Assembly: GCA_008692225.1 (NCBI GenBank)
Contig: VICG01000008.1
Coordinates: 2,444,001-2,508,000 of the forward strand
Direction of reading: 5' to 3'
Length of the DNA stretch: 64,000 bases
DNA from: Monilinia fructicola
Taxonomy: Eukaryota; Ascomycota; Leotiomycetes; Helotiales; Sclerotiniaceae
A model generated the notes under the pieces. That model had not been told where the DNA came from. It worked only from the letters and a program-made list of their open reading frames with translations, and did no database searches. The position numbers and the translations under genes were made by a program. Within the stretch, counting starts at the first letter, position 1. Each line of letters begins with the position of its first letter. Shown piece after piece: positions 12,668-24,527 of the stretch.

Positions 12668-15263
12668 TATCACTGCACGAAAAGTTGCGCACAATATTGC
12701 TGTCTTGTTGTTTGTTCTATTTAATGTATAATGCTTATTTTTTGGCGTTGCTCTTCCTCTGGCATTGCTTAGCATGGAGTCACACACACTGGATTGGCCT
12801 GCATCCATCTTCTTTCTATATACCTGGTCGCACTGTAAGGTTATCATATACCATGGACGGGCGTACTGCACAATCAATTTATTTATGAATAAATAACCAG
12901 GTAATTCGATACTCGAGTATAAATTTATCCAAACAATATGATTATCTCTCGTTACTCATGCTTCCAGAAAGTCCCGCAATTCGTAAACTAAAATAAAAAA
13001 GAGTCGAGATATTATTTCCACCACTTGGAGACAGATGCTAAACACCCCAGTATCCGGTTTCCGGACTCCTAGTATGATTACCCACAAGCCAACTTGGAGA
13101 GAATTTAACTAACTGTAATAGGACAAATCGTGGGGAAGATCATCACAATAGTTATTGCATACAAAAACGTCAAGTCTACCAAACTGACTCGGACTTTCCA
13201 GGTCATATTGTTCTTGCATATCCCAGAAAACATCCAGTTTGCCTACATCTTTTTCAACCACCACTCAATATTATAATCATACAATGCCTCTACAAAGGTG
13301 ACATATCCTGTGCCATGGACCGACTCTCACCTGAAACTTCAAGATTTTGTTCCAAAATCTCATAGTTGGGAGACAACTAATATGATCTCATCCATTGCAA
13401 AGCTTCATGCAGGTTTCTGAGTTGCACGATTCATGATTTGTCTAGAAGCTGCAAGGACAAGGGGAGAGTTGTGGTGGTGCTCAAAATATGTATGGGGGTG
13501 GAGTGTACGACAATCATGTGAGAGGAGCTTGCATGCTTCCAAGATAAGATGCGTTTGAATTACCCACAAACTTGCTGGAAGTTTGCGAAGACTTCAAACT
13601 AGTCCCAGAACTGGATGACAGAGGATCCCGCACAAAGCGCATAAAACTCGAATGCATCATGATGTTCAACAAGAAAGAAGTTAATTGTATGTAAAAGAAT
13701 TTTGGAGACCGATACTACGAGTCTCACCGGCTTCGCCCATATCTTCACTCATTTCCTACCAGTCAATTCGCGCCCATTTCAAGAGAGCTCTCTAGGATAC
13801 AAGCATGTAGACCAGACTCCGGGAAGCCCTATGCCACAAATCTTAAGCTTATAAGATACGTCACAAGAACAGTGAAAGCGACTGGTTAAGGCTAAACTCA
13901 CGCGCCATTCGCATGCTTTTCATATACAACTTCTACTCACCCCTCATGTACTCCCTACCCACTTCTGATGCAATTTACACGCACACATCTCTGATAATCA
14001 CATGCCTTCCTCTTTCCGTAGTGGCATCTTCAAAAACTTCCCATAAAGACCAGAAGTACATCTAGAGACGGCGAGAAAAGCCTGAATTGTCCTAAGAAAT
14101 GCACCAACCTTCACTTGAGAGTTCGTGTGCAAAATTTTATAAAATTTACAAACGTTGCGAACAGCATATAGAATTTTTTTGAGATGCCGGTCTAAAATAA
14201 AAAAGTTTTCGCCTCCCTTGCACATCGTTTTATAAATCCAAGCAACTTCAATATCTCCGTAAAAAAAAGGACACGAGAATGCCGCTATGGTATAGCAGTT
14301 GGGAGCGAAACACCGGGACGAGTAATAAACGCTTCAGGCTGGAAGGGGTTTCTCCATGAGCACCACGGGGCGCTCTTGTGGTTTTGCCAATTTTGTCTTC
14401 ATTTTGATTTTAGTTTGTTGTCCTGTTCCCTATCGTTTGGTAAGTTGTTGTTTCATTTTGGAATCTCGAAATTGAGGAAAAGTGGAGAAGGCGAGATGTG
14501 GTTGTTTCTGTTTGCTTCGAATAGAAGTTGAGATGGGATGGGATGAGATGAGATGAGATGATGATGGTTGGTAGTCGAGGCGATACGAGATGAGATGAGA
14601 TGAGAGTCGGAAGTAAATCAAAATATCCTCTCTCTTTATCTTTTCAACCCCCTGGGTTTTATATACTACATATCTCCCTACCGGTAATCTTTTTTCTCCT
14701 TGGTGGTGTTGTGCCAGCGAAATTTCCTGTTGATGGAAGCTCTCAGTAGACTTAACATCATCAGTCCGTCTGCCAGCTTTCATACTCATCCATCGCAACT
14801 GGCATTTGTTCATCCCCGATATATCCAGAGTAGAAATGTTGACGCATGGTGACTTCATGATAGAACAAAACCACACGACGGGAGGGCGAAGATTCAACAG
14901 CTGTCCGTGGTGCCCTCTACGGAGTAACCTTGCCAACCAAAGAGGCAACCCCCCAATACCAATTCAAACAGAAACCAAGCATTCAGCCCATTTAGCCCAT
15001 CTAGCCCATTCCGACTATCAAAAATGAGATGCTGGACTGAACCATGGTCGTGTCGAAATTGGAGAATTGCTAGATCTTTATTGCCAAGACTGCGACAGGC
15101 AATTCATTATAAAGGATCACCAAGATTGCGATTTGAGACAAGCTAGAAAGGACCAATAATTAATTCATTAGCTGATCCCAATTTGTAAGTATGTATGAAT
15201 GTAAGATTAGCAAGAACCAAGAATTATCAAGTTGTTGATCAGTTTTATTTAGGAATAATGAAT

Positions 15264-15266
15264 GAA

Positions 15267-15299
<33 letters not shown>

Positions 15300-15320
15300 A
15301 ATATATAAATAAATAAATCA
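15264..15320. repeat. (AAAG)n and (AAAT)n microsatellite
   Basis: About nine AAAG copies followed by ATATAAATAAATAAAT, directly visible. Confidence 0.9.
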
Positions 15321-15372
15321 TTCGAGGAGATTCGAGTGGCCAAATTAAAGGTGCTGTTGATGAATATAATAT

Positions 15373-15388
15373 ATACTCGAGTACTGTA

Positions 15389-15423
<35 letters not shown>

Positions 15424-15492
15424 GAGGGAATACTTGTACTTCCAAAGTTGTATCTCATGGAAGAGGTTGAGGGAGAGAGAGAGAGAGAGAGT
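15373..15492. repeat. (TA)n and (GA)n microsatellites
   Basis: A TATA/TGTA run (about 15388-15423) and a GA run (about 15474-15491) on either side of a short unique stretch. Confidence 0.85.
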
Positions 15493-15639
15493 CCCCTTAG
15501 CTATTTGGCGAAATATCGAAATATCGAAATATTACACACATCACGATAATCATTTCTTCAATACAATGTATAAAAGGTTAGTAGAGAACTGTAATCGCCA
15601 GCATGGTGGGGGCATGATGGATTCAATTCCAATTGAACC

Positions 15640-16018
15640 ACATGATCCATTTATTCATTCATTTATTTATTCATCTGTTTTATTTATGTATTTATTATTT
15701 ATATATTATTTATATATATTATATATTTTATATATTTATATATTTATATATTTTATATATTTTATATATTTATATTTATATATTTATATATTTATATTTA
15801 TATATTTATATATTTATATATATTTATATATTTTATATATTTATATATTTCTATATTTATATATTTATAAATATTTATATATTTATATATTTATATATTT
15901 ATAATATTTATATATATTTATATATTTATATTTATATATTTATATATTTATATATTTATATATTTATATATTATATATATATATTTATATATATTATATA
16001 TATATATATATTATATAT

Positions 16019-16065
<47 letters not shown>

Positions 16066-16075
16066 TTCTATTTAT
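15640..16075. repeat. TATTTA minisatellite, about 440 bp
   Basis: Almost pure A/T made of interleaved TATTTA, TATATT and finally ATTT units (the ATTT run is 16016-16067). Two long plus-strand frames made of Tyr, Ile, Leu and Phe cross it and are artefacts of the repeat. Confidence 0.9.
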
Positions 16076-16913
16076 CCATTCATTATAGACCAAAATACCT
16101 AAAATTTCCCTTTTTCCTTTTCCTTTTTCTTTCCTTCTTTTCCTTTTTCTATTCTTCTTTCTTATCATTAATTAATTCATCGGAGATATCATACGATTCA
16201 TCTCAATCCTTTAGTCACATCCGATCTTGTCCTGTATACAGGTAATATGTATGGACTATGGACTATGGACTATGGACCGAGTATGTTACTCGAGTATGTT
16301 GAATAACTTCGTGGCCAGTGGCCACTCACTCCCTCACTCCACCAGTGCTCCTGTATCCCAAGTTCCCAACACAATTTGCGAATCATTCATTCATTCATTC
16401 TCCGTGGACCTGACAAACCAGTGGCAGCCACCAACTTTTGCCCAGCTTGCCTTGCATTGCCGTGCTTGCCATCTTTGCCGTACTTGCCATCTTTGCCATC
16501 TTGGTCATCGTTGTCATCTCCTCCTCAAGACAAGACTTCACTCAGCAATTGACATTCTACGACAAAGCCCATCATATATTTCGAACAAATACGGAGTCCT
16601 GTACAATAATACAACACGATACGATACAATAATACAATAATACATCAATATAATAACACACCAAGTACAATGCAATCAATACATACGGTATATATTTATG
16701 CAACCACAATCAACAGGCATCAAACGTAAACCTATCACAACGTATCATAACTTCCATCAGCCCCTCCAAGAAAAGAACCAAAACGTACAGCAGTGACCGT
16801 ATGTACATTGTACAATATACACAATATTCAACTCGACACACGTAACAGCCAACGAACCAAGCATGGCCAAGCCACACTCTCACAGCTGAAGCCATCACTC
16901 CTCCCCTCGCACA

Positions 16914-16927
16914 CCCCCCCCCCCCCC
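16914..16927. repeat. C14 homopolymer
   Basis: Fourteen consecutive C residues in a pyrimidine-rich island; length may be uncertain in any assembly. Confidence 0.9.
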
Positions 16928-17512
16928 AGAAGCTTTTCCAAGCTTATCCCTTCCACCTTGCTCGATTCCCGATAGCTGCTCCCCTCCCAAACTTTCCTAA
17001 ACTTTCCCAAACTCTCCCAAAGTCGCCCCAATCCAACCAATCCCATGCATGCCCAACTCTCCCAGCGCGCCCTCACTAGCCACGCTGAAACCTCGATAGA
17101 AATGCATCGACGCAGCCATTTATCATGATTTATGCCGTGACCGTCGCTCTTGCACAGAAAGGGATTTGCCGTGCTCCCGAATCCCCACACGCCCCCCGTA
17201 GCGACGTGGGGCCCACAGCTCTCAAAGCACCGTGGTGAGAGGAGCGTGTCTGCATGGGACTGAGATTTGGTTTCACTGCAATCGAAATCCATGAGCACTT
17301 GCAATTTATCGAGGGCGCTCTACCCTCATCTGGTCGCCGTCCCAATAGTCTGCGCGGTAATTACTGATCTCTATGGAAATTGCTGTACTCTCGTTATGGG
17401 GAGAGCGTACCGTGCGTGATTCGTGAAGGGGCGTCGAGCTTCAGATCTCCTCGTCACCGTCTTCATTATTGGATGGCAGAGGAGCGTCGGGTCACGGTGA
17501 AGGAGGGAAGAA

Positions 17513-17537
17513 GGCATGGCATGGCATGGCATGGCAT
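17513..17537. repeat. (CATGG)n microsatellite
   Basis: Five tandem 5-bp units. Confidence 0.9.
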
Positions 17538-18030
17538 AGGAATCTACTGTACTGTACTATCGACAGATTTACTTGGCCCGGCAACAGCACCCGAAGATTG
17601 GTAGGGCATCGGGAACTCCTCGCCAATGAACCTCCATCGCTACCTCTCGTGAGAACAACTTTTACGTCATGAGGACGAACCCGCAGCCCAATCGCTCAAA
17701 CCCAGGAAATCTGGTGAATCTTCACCAGAAACAAGGCTTAGAATGGAATTCCCTTGGAACGAATATCCCAGCAAGTCCGTCCCCTTTGCAAAGCTTGACT
17801 GTCCAACGTCTTGGGAGCCCCCCTGTAACATTTCTCCATTTATTTTTAATGCGCTTCTGAATCACCCCCCCTCTCTCCCCAAGACAACTTAGACAAGAGA
17901 TATTAGAGACATTTAGCCAGTTTTCATTTTCATTTTCATAGTTTATATAATAGGCATGGTCGATGAATATGAAAATCCATTTAAAAGGCATTTAGCTAAT
18001 TTTAATACTTTCGAATTAGTGAGGATATAA

Positions 18031-18092
18031 ATGGTATAGTGTATTTATATAAAATGGCATAGTGTATTTTATATAAATAGCATAGTGTATAA
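18031..18092. repeat. Three-copy tandem repeat around CATAGTGTAT
   Basis: The core GGYATAGTGTAT followed by TTATATAAA occurs three times at about 23-26 bp spacing, in imperfect copies. Confidence 0.75.
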
Positions 18093-18796
18093 TGATCTTA
18101 AGGCATTAAGGCATATATTCGTTCGTTGATCATATGATCAACCCCCCTTTTCGCCATAATAGGTTAATTTGATGAAAATGAAGCTTCACTCTATATTCAT
18201 CGAAATGGATGAATATGAAGTGGGTCGAAGGATTTCATAGTTGCCCTTTTGGGATTCGTTTTAACAGTGGATCGATCGCTACTATGAATTCCCTTATTCG
18301 AAACTTTTAATAGTTACCTAAATGTCTCTATTCATAAACACTTCTCATATATGATTGTGGACGGGCGCTAGAGTAATCGAGTTTTATTTGTAAGTCGATG
18401 AATCTGCATCTGTTATTTTCGTTCTGCTCTTGAATGTTTGGCATTTCTTATCGACAATCAAACCATCGAAAAACTCAAATCTGTGAGCGGAAGAAGGGAA
18501 CATACGAATATTGTTCCAGAATACGGTGTGGAAGAACAGGATTCATAGTTGAGCCCACTGCATCCTCGGTGTTCTGTGTTCTGCATACTGCAAGACTATA
18601 CCAAACAGGAAGGAATATAGAGTCAGCAACTCAAATCTCACTAAAACGGAACGGAACGGTTTTTACATAGTACCACTTCTCATCTGTCTCGTTAATTTTG
18701 AAGGATCCATCTTGCTTCTACCTATTTACTATACTATCCTATCCTATACTATACCACACCCTCACTTCCACTCTCCTCGGGAAAATCTAAACAAAA

Positions 18797-19525
18797 ATGA
18801 CAGGCTCATTCTGGCACAACGTTCTACCATTTCGAAGACCATCCTCCTCAACATCAACATCAACAACCTCCGGCTCAATAGATTCATCCTCAAGCACCAG
18901 TCTCAACCAAGGCGGTTCGTCTAGTCACAGATTATCCCGAAAGCGACGAGAATTATTTGGTGACTTTGAGTATTCCTTCGATAACGGGAGCATGAATGCA
19001 AACATGCAAGAACCTTTGGGGATGGAGAGAAATTACATGGGTAAGGATACAGGATTTCCGGAGCCTTTAAGTCACGGTATGTTATGATTCTTCCTTTTCT
19101 TCTTATCATTTCCATGCGGAGAATCACACATGATGAGGCTTGGCCTTCGAAGCTGACGTGAAATAGATCGCAACACAACGCTCCCACACCCCGAAGCAGA
19201 TACCTCCCCATATGCAACCCTCGAATCCTCAGAATTCGATCTCTATCGTTCTCATTCACGACTTTCCATCAGAAGACTTCATAGCAAACACAAAGGGTCA
19301 CATCTGAGCGTACCCTTATACGAGAATGTGGGTCAAACGGATGGAAGTCATGGAGGGAGTGAGATGAAGTTGATAGAAAAAGATGTCGAGCAGCAAGGTG
19401 ATCTGGCCGACCCACCAAAGACAGTAGAGGAATTTGTAGATATGGAGGATAGAGACGAGCAAGGCTATAGAGCAGGGGAAAGAAAGAAGAGTGTGCTTAG
19501 GAAATTGACTCTACACAAGAACTAG
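18797..19525 (+). CDS. Hypothetical serine-rich protein (212 aa)
   Basis: Two exons, 18797-19076 and 19167-19525, joined across a 90-bp GTATGT..ATAG intron with consistent phase. The start ATG follows AACAAAA, a good fungal context. The protein has no signal peptide or membrane segment. Residues about 14-55 are Ser/Thr-rich and disordered (STSTSTTSGSIDSSSS), followed by a basic patch (SRKRRELFGDFEY). The C-terminal half is acidic (KTVEEFVDMEDRDEQ) and ends in a basic tail (RKKSVLRKLTLHKN). I recognise no family. The correct splice fit and long open frame support a real gene. It converges on the hydroxyisourate hydrolase gene with 275 bp between stops. Confidence 0.65.
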
Positions 19526-19557
19526 AGAACGAGCAGAGGGAGAAGGTATGGAGTTGG

Positions 19558-19592
19558 GAACGGAACGGAAAGGAAAGGAAAGGAAAGGAAAG
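19558..19592. repeat. (GGAAA)n microsatellite
   Basis: About six imperfect 5-bp units just downstream of the serine-rich gene, probably in its 3' UTR. Confidence 0.85.
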
Positions 19593-19800
19593 AAATAATT
19601 TTGACGAACACAGAACATAACACAAAACTGGACAGGATTTGATCAAGCAAGCGAGGAGTTCCATGGATTTGGAGTTCGGAGGTCCAAAAAGGTTGATATT
19701 TGTATCCCTTTGTAATTATTTCTTTTCCACCACGATACCATGAAATAACTTAATTCATGGCAATACACAGAAGTACAACAACATCTCCCACTAGCGTCCA

Positions 19801-20184
19801 CTAGCTTCCACGATATGTTGTATAACTGAATGGACCCAAGAGTAATGGGACATGAAAATGTTCTCCCTCCTTCACCACAAAGTTGAGTTCGACAAAAGGG
19901 AAGAAGGTGTTTTCCAACCCATAATATGCACCAGTCTCGAATCGTAATTTCCAGACGCTGGATCCCAACGGCAGCTCCGACTTTTTCTTTCCTCCACTCT
20001 CGATCAATTTACCGACTTTCTCCTTCTCGTGATGCCAATTAGCAATTCGACCATCAGAATTCGTGGTGGCTTTGAAAACGATGGTTTCATCAGAGACAAG
20101 GCTCAATTCGACATTGATTCCCGCCGCTGGCCGACCAGTAGTCGTATCGAGGGCATGACAAGTAATTGGATCTCTTTCTGCCAT
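19801..20184 (-). CDS. 5-hydroxyisourate hydrolase (transthyretin-like)
   Basis: Single-exon, 127 aa. This enzyme hydrolyses 5-hydroxyisourate to OHCU in urate breakdown, acting between urate oxidase and OHCU decarboxylase. The family signatures are complete: N-terminal CHALDTTTGRPAAG with the active-site His, an internal WKLRFETGAYY segment, FFPFVELNF, HFHVPLLL with another active-site His, and the C-terminal YRGS that lines the active site. Length matches the usual 110-140 aa. The start gives MAERDPITCHALD with no transit peptide. Other purine-catabolism genes are not in the window. The upstream minus-strand frame to 20368 has no ATG-based support and is leader sequence. Confidence 0.95.
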   Translation of the reverse strand: MAERDPITCHALDTTTGRPAAGINVELSLVSDETIVFKATTNSDGRIANWHHEKEKVGKLIESGGKKKSELPLGSSVWKLRFETGAYYGLENTFFPFVELNFVVKEGEHFHVPLLLGPFSYTTYRGS

Positions 20185-21450
20185 TTTTGTAATCTGCCCC
20201 GTAGATAATGGACGAGAGGTAATTTGTGAAGGTATACAAGCAGCTTGAAGACGTTCTTTGAGACGCAGGATTTAAGAAGAGGTGGGGTGGGGCAAGGTTA
20301 GCGGGGTATGTGTAGACTGAAGGTGGGTGGTATGGAAGGTTGAAAGGTTGACGAGTTGAAGTTGTCAAGTGGTGAAGCTATGAATGATGATGGCGGAAGG
20401 GCGATCTTTGGGTTAAGTTGTCCTTTTACTTTGAGAATATGAAGCTGCTTGCGTTAGTTGTCAGGAATGGAACACATTTGAAGGTCCTGTCTTTCTATAT
20501 ACAAGTATTCGCGAAGAGGTTTACCTAGGTACATAGGTAGTTATCAAGAAGAACTTGGAGATAATGAACCTCGCAAATCGGAGACGGCCGCCTCAGCTCC
20601 GTTCAGCCTTGTGATAGAACTAATGGGACATCTTCGCTTGTAACCTTAAGGTCAGTGAAGCTCAAGTCATAAGGTTAAGGTCCTGGTCGTAAATCTTGGA
20701 TTGTACAAAGTCCTGTTACCATAAGTACTATACGTCCCTCGTAGCTCTTGAGTTGGAGAATAATGAGAACAACACTACCTAGGTAGGTACTGTATAAAGC
20801 TCTAAACCTTACTGTGCAGAGTACTGAGCCAACCAAGGTCGGTCAGGTGATATGAATAATCCGAGAGATAACCTTACAGCTGGAGAGTTACAGTACTCCG
20901 TACAGTAGGAGAGAGAACTGGAGAACTGAACTGTCCAGCTTACCGAGATCTGGCGAATCAGATTACTAGCGCATCTATTAGAACTAACCTTGACTGCATC
21001 CATGGATGCATTTGACAACTTGACAAGTAGCAAGAGAAAAGGTCAGAAGGCAAAAGATTCAATTAGATAATTCTAGACTTTAACGTTATAATTACAAGTC
21101 CAGTAGTAAGGTTACAGCAAGGACGAAGCACAGCCAGCGTACGCACACACAGTGCCCAGCACTCATATTTGATTTTATGAATTGACTTTCCAACTACAAG
21201 TACTCTTTTTGCTTAACTCTAACTTCTCAATCTCAATCTACTCTGATTATTCTCTTCATTTTTCTCTCTTTCTCTCTCTCTCTCTCTGTCTGTCTGTCTG
21301 TCTGTCTCTCACTCCCGTCCTCCTTTCCACCTTTGTCTCTCTCTCATCCTCATTGTCAAATACACCAAGACCTTACCATTCGAGTACTCACCACAACCAC
21401 CACCACCACCACCACCACAACCACATCCACAACTACAACCACCAATCAAA
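20185..21450. other. Divergent intergenic region, HIU hydrolase / get3
   Basis: Shared 5' region of two divergent genes. It contains the ACCTAGGTAGGT motif twice (20522 and 20776-20790), one TACTCCGTA motif (20894), and, close to get3, a CT/CTGT microsatellite and a CAC/CAA tract. No TATA box is convincing. Confidence 0.6.
21261..21310. repeat. (CT)n and (CTGT)n microsatellite in get3 leader
   Basis: Pyrimidine-rich run about 140-190 bp before the get3 ATG; such CT tracts are common near fungal transcription starts. Confidence 0.85.
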
Positions 21451-22530
21451 ATGTCTACTGCAGTAATAAACACCGATGATGATCAACTTGAACCGACCCT
21501 CCAATCCATTCTCGACCAGAAAACCCTTCGTTGGATCTTCGTAGGTGGAAAAGGAGGAGTAGGAAAAACTACTACATCCTGTTCTCTAGCCATTCAACTC
21601 GCCAAAGTCCGTCGTTCAGTCCTCCTGATCTCAACAGATCCAGCACATAATTTGAGTGATGCTTTCTCGCAGAAGTTTGGAAAGGAAGCTAGACTTATTA
21701 ATGGATTCGAGAATTTGAGTGCCATGGAGATTGATCCCAATGGCAGTATCCAGGAACTTATGGGACAGGCTGAAGAGGGTGAAGGACCGGCTGCAGGTAT
21801 GGGAGGAATGATGCAAGATTTGGCTTTTGCGGTTTGTTCCTCTTGGGCTCATACGAACGGGAGTGCTTAAATACTAATTTCTTCATAGATCCCCGGTATC
21901 GATGAAGCTATGTCCTTTGCAGAAGTCCTCAAACAAGTCAAATCTCTCTCATATGAAACTATCATCTTCGATACCGCTCCGACAGGACACACCCTTCGCT
22001 TCCTCCAATTCCCTACGGTCCTCGAGAAGGCTCTTGCGAAAGTTTCCCAACTATCCACACAATTCGGTCCCATGTTAAATGGCCTACTCGGAGCCAATGG
22101 CAGCCTACCGAACGGGCAAAACCTTGGGGAGATGATGGAGAAATTAGAAGGTCTCCGCGAAACGATTTCCGAGGTAAATGGGCAATTTAAAGACGAGAAT
22201 CTCACCACCTTTGTCTGTGTCTGTATACCCGAATTTCTATCCCTCTACGAAACCGAGCGTATGATTCAAGAACTATCATCATACCACATCGATACACATT
22301 GCATAGTTGTCAACCAATTACTCTTCCCCAAGAAGGGAAGTGATTGCGATCAATGTAATGCAAGAAGGAAGATGCAGAAGAAATACCTAGAACAGATTGA
22401 GGAATTGTATGACGAGTTTAATGTTGTCAAGATGCCATTATTGGTAGAGGAGGTTAGAGGAAAGGAAAGATTGGAGAAGTTTAGTGAGATGCTGATTACA
22501 CCATATGTTCCACCTGCTGGAGGATTGTAA
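21451..22530 (+). CDS. get3: ATPase Get3 (tail-anchored protein targeting factor)
   Basis: Exons 21451-21831 and 21889-22530, with a 57-bp GTTTGT..ATAG intron carrying a TACTAAT branch point; 340 aa, the normal length. Get3 is a cytosolic homodimeric ATPase that hands tail-anchored membrane proteins to the Get1/Get2 receptor at the ER. Seen: deviant Walker [11 protein letters not shown] at residues 32-41 with the signature lysine, switch [11 protein letters not shown] (63-72), switch [10 protein letters not shown] (155-162), and the zinc-binding CxxC at 280/283 that bridges the dimer. The TRC40 hydrophobic groove region around [10 protein letters not shown] spans the splice site. No frame defect. 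Upstream leader is CT- and CAC-rich. It converges on the 2EXR-like gene at 22960. Confidence 0.96.
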
Positions 22531-22959
22531 AGTCTTAGAGAGAGAGAGATACAAAGAATTAAGAATTGATGATACCCATCTTTCATGTCGTCTTGGTCTA
22601 GATATCGCCAACAACTCATGGACAAGTGTTACAAGTATATGATCTGTATCGAGAGATCAAAACAGCCACCGCATTAAGCACTTCATTCTCTTATTGCCTC
22701 AAACTCTCTTTATCTATACAGCAATAGTATGACTGGTTGATCGCTCCCTGCTCATTGTCGACTATAAATCTCGTCGCCCAAGAAATAGCCATCCATCGAA
22801 TATTTCAAGATCGCTAGCACTTTTGTATGTCGCGAGAGGCAAGTCCCCTCATTTTGTTCAACGCCTGCAGTCAATTCTCTTCACCTTGCCATCCATCTAA
22901 AGCTCGCAATCCAGGTAACCTCTTACCCTCGAGCGAGGAGAAGTAGGTCGGCCGAATAT
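22531..22959. other. Convergent intergenic region after get3
   Basis: 3' regions of get3 and of the 2EXR-like gene. A short GAGAGA run follows the get3 stop. I see nothing else. Confidence 0.6.
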
Positions 22960-23901
22960 TCATTCAACCAACGGACGCGCCTCCACCGGCTTCACCTCAA
23001 AAACTCTCTTAAGTCTCTTTCTCTCCTTGTAACACAACTTCCCATTTGCCCACAACTCACCTCCGAACATCTGGTGCAAATCCTTCATCACTTGTTCCAT
23101 CTCCCTCACGTCAGCCCCATGCCTCAACTTATTCACCCAGCGTCCCTGCTCCTGGTACGTCCATTCATCCCACGCCGTGTTCACGTTAACCACCCTCCGC
23201 ACCGCATCTCCCAAGTACGCCTCGCTCCCCGGCGTACGTGTCTGGCGGAAGAGATCCATCCACCCCGCATACAATCCCCAACTCTCAACCGCCTCGCCGT
23301 TCTCCCCCCGACGCAACTCCTCGCTTTCCCACCGCAGATGCATCGCCTCGGCAACTCTCTGCATCCATCTCACATCCATCTTCCTCGCCTCCGTCCGCAA
23401 AGGATTAATCTGCACCATCCGCAGGCCTCCCCACGCCTCCCCCTCGCTCCCCTCATCGCGCACACGCCAGTTCCCGCCCATCCTCGCAAACAGCATCTCC
23501 GCCCACTTCAAATCATCGCCATCCCCCAGATCAACATTAATCTGCATCGACTGAACATGCGCGAAAACATGTCCACCCAGCCCCCTCAGTCTGAAGAGTA
23601 GATCGGCCGGCCAGAGACCCAGGGAATTCACTCTCCACAGGGACACGACGGCTTCGCGGTGGATCTGCGCGCATGTGCTCAAGAGGCCGAGAGCCGGTAG
23701 CGGAGTCCCCGTGAGACATTCGTCGTTTTGGGGATCGTAGGCCAGGATTTGGTAGGTGTTTTTGCGGGTGCAGCGGTAAGTGACGCTGTCGTATGGGGTT
23801 TGGAAGGCGGTTTCGTAGATCTGGTTGCGGATTTCGCGGGGGGTGTCGGTGAGGAAGTTGAAAGGTTTGGGAGTTTTGGTTTTGGTTTTGGGAGGAGACA
23901 T
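22960..23901 (-). CDS. 2EXR / F-box-like domain protein, copy 1 (313 aa)
   Basis: Single-exon minus-strand gene. After a short basic N-tail (PPKTKTKTPK) comes FNFLTDTPREIRNQIYETAF (residues about 13-32), the hallmark of the large fungal family annotated as 2EXR or F-box-like, followed by the second conserved box LLSTCAQIHREAVVSLW. The rest is alpha-rich with no recognised domain. Function in this family is unknown; by analogy with F-box proteins a role in binding other proteins is possible but unproven. The coding region is noticeably GC-richer than its neighbours. A second member of the family lies 0.6 kb upstream in the same orientation, suggesting tandem duplication followed by strong divergence. 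Confidence 0.85.
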   Translation of the reverse strand: MSPPKTKTKTPKPFNFLTDTPREIRNQIYETAFQTPYDSVTYRCTRKNTYQILAYDPQNDECLTGTPLPALGLLSTCAQIHREAVVSLWRVNSLGLWPADLLFRLRGLGGHVFAHVQSMQINVDLGDGDDLKWAEMLFARMGGNWRVRDEGSEGEAWGGLRMVQINPLRTEARKMDVRWMQRVAEAMHLRWESEELRRGENGEAVESWGLYAGWMDLFRQTRTPGSEAYLGDAVRRVVNVNTAWDEWTYQEQGRWVNKLRHGADVREMEQVMKDLHQMFGGELWANGKLCYKERKRLKRVFEVKPVEARPLVE

Positions 23902-24527
23902 GGAGACTGGGGCTGATGTGGTGTTTGAATGGGAGTTGAGAGTGGGGATCGTGGATTATGAAGAGGAGCGGAAGGGAGGGGAAGGGAAGGGAAGGGAACG
24001 AAACGAAATGAAAGAGATGGGGAGGGAGAGGTGCGCGCGGTTTGAAGATGGGAGATTAGATTAGAGATGGATAGTGTACTGTCGCATGTTGAAAGTGAAG
24101 TATGCGTACTGACAATAGGAAAGGAATCATTCTACGTATGAAAGTTGAAGGGGAGTAAAAAGTTGTCAACTTCACGCAGTCTTATATTTGATTGAGCGGC
24201 TGAAAGTTTGTGCGCTGGTAAGGTTAACCCGCCTTTCTTATATTCTCCGATGATCTTCACATGGATTACGTGAATTGACCCTATTGCATGACCGACAACT
24301 TGTTATCATTTGATATCTTGTAAGTTTAGGAGTATTGGATGGTAAAGGCAGCTGAAGTGCAGTTGTAGTCACCGAATACAATCCAGGAATAATCTTAAAA
24401 ATGCCTGGTATAATTTGGAAGCTTTTGATGTTGGAGAAATAACCTGGAAGTAGGTATAAATGAGTATCTAGAGATTTGAGCACGTTTTGATATTACAAAT
24501 TGATTCAACAACTAGCTAGGTATCTAC
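23902..24527. other. Spacer between the two 2EXR-like genes
   Basis: Promoter side of copy 1 with purine-rich GGGAA steps (23970-24000), then AT-rich DNA and the motif CTAGGTATCTACCTACC just after the stop of copy 2. No gene seen. Confidence 0.6.

Larger units (their letters stand above)
12668..18796. other. Gene-free, repeat-rich stretch
   Basis: About 6.1 kb without a supported gene. Open frames of 130-170 codons (for example 14430-14948, 16828-17304) are low-complexity or random. The stretch contains GAGAT steps (14530-14605), AAAG and TA microsatellites, a 440-bp TATTTA minisatellite, a C14 run at 16914-16927, a CATGG run, and a three-copy 26-bp repeat near 18031. A GC-richer island (about 16880-17700) stands out from its AT-rich surroundings but carries no recognisable gene. 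Confidence 0.6.

Noticed and set aside
14430..14948. 172-codon minus-strand frame
   Set aside because: Contains GAGAT-repeat-derived HLISSH stretches and no conserved features.
15422..16088. Two long plus-strand frames of Tyr, Ile, Leu and Phe
   Set aside because: Translation of a TATTTA minisatellite; no real protein composition.
23074..23601. 175-codon plus-strand frame
   Set aside because: Antisense shadow of the 2EXR-like gene, long only because that gene is GC-rich.
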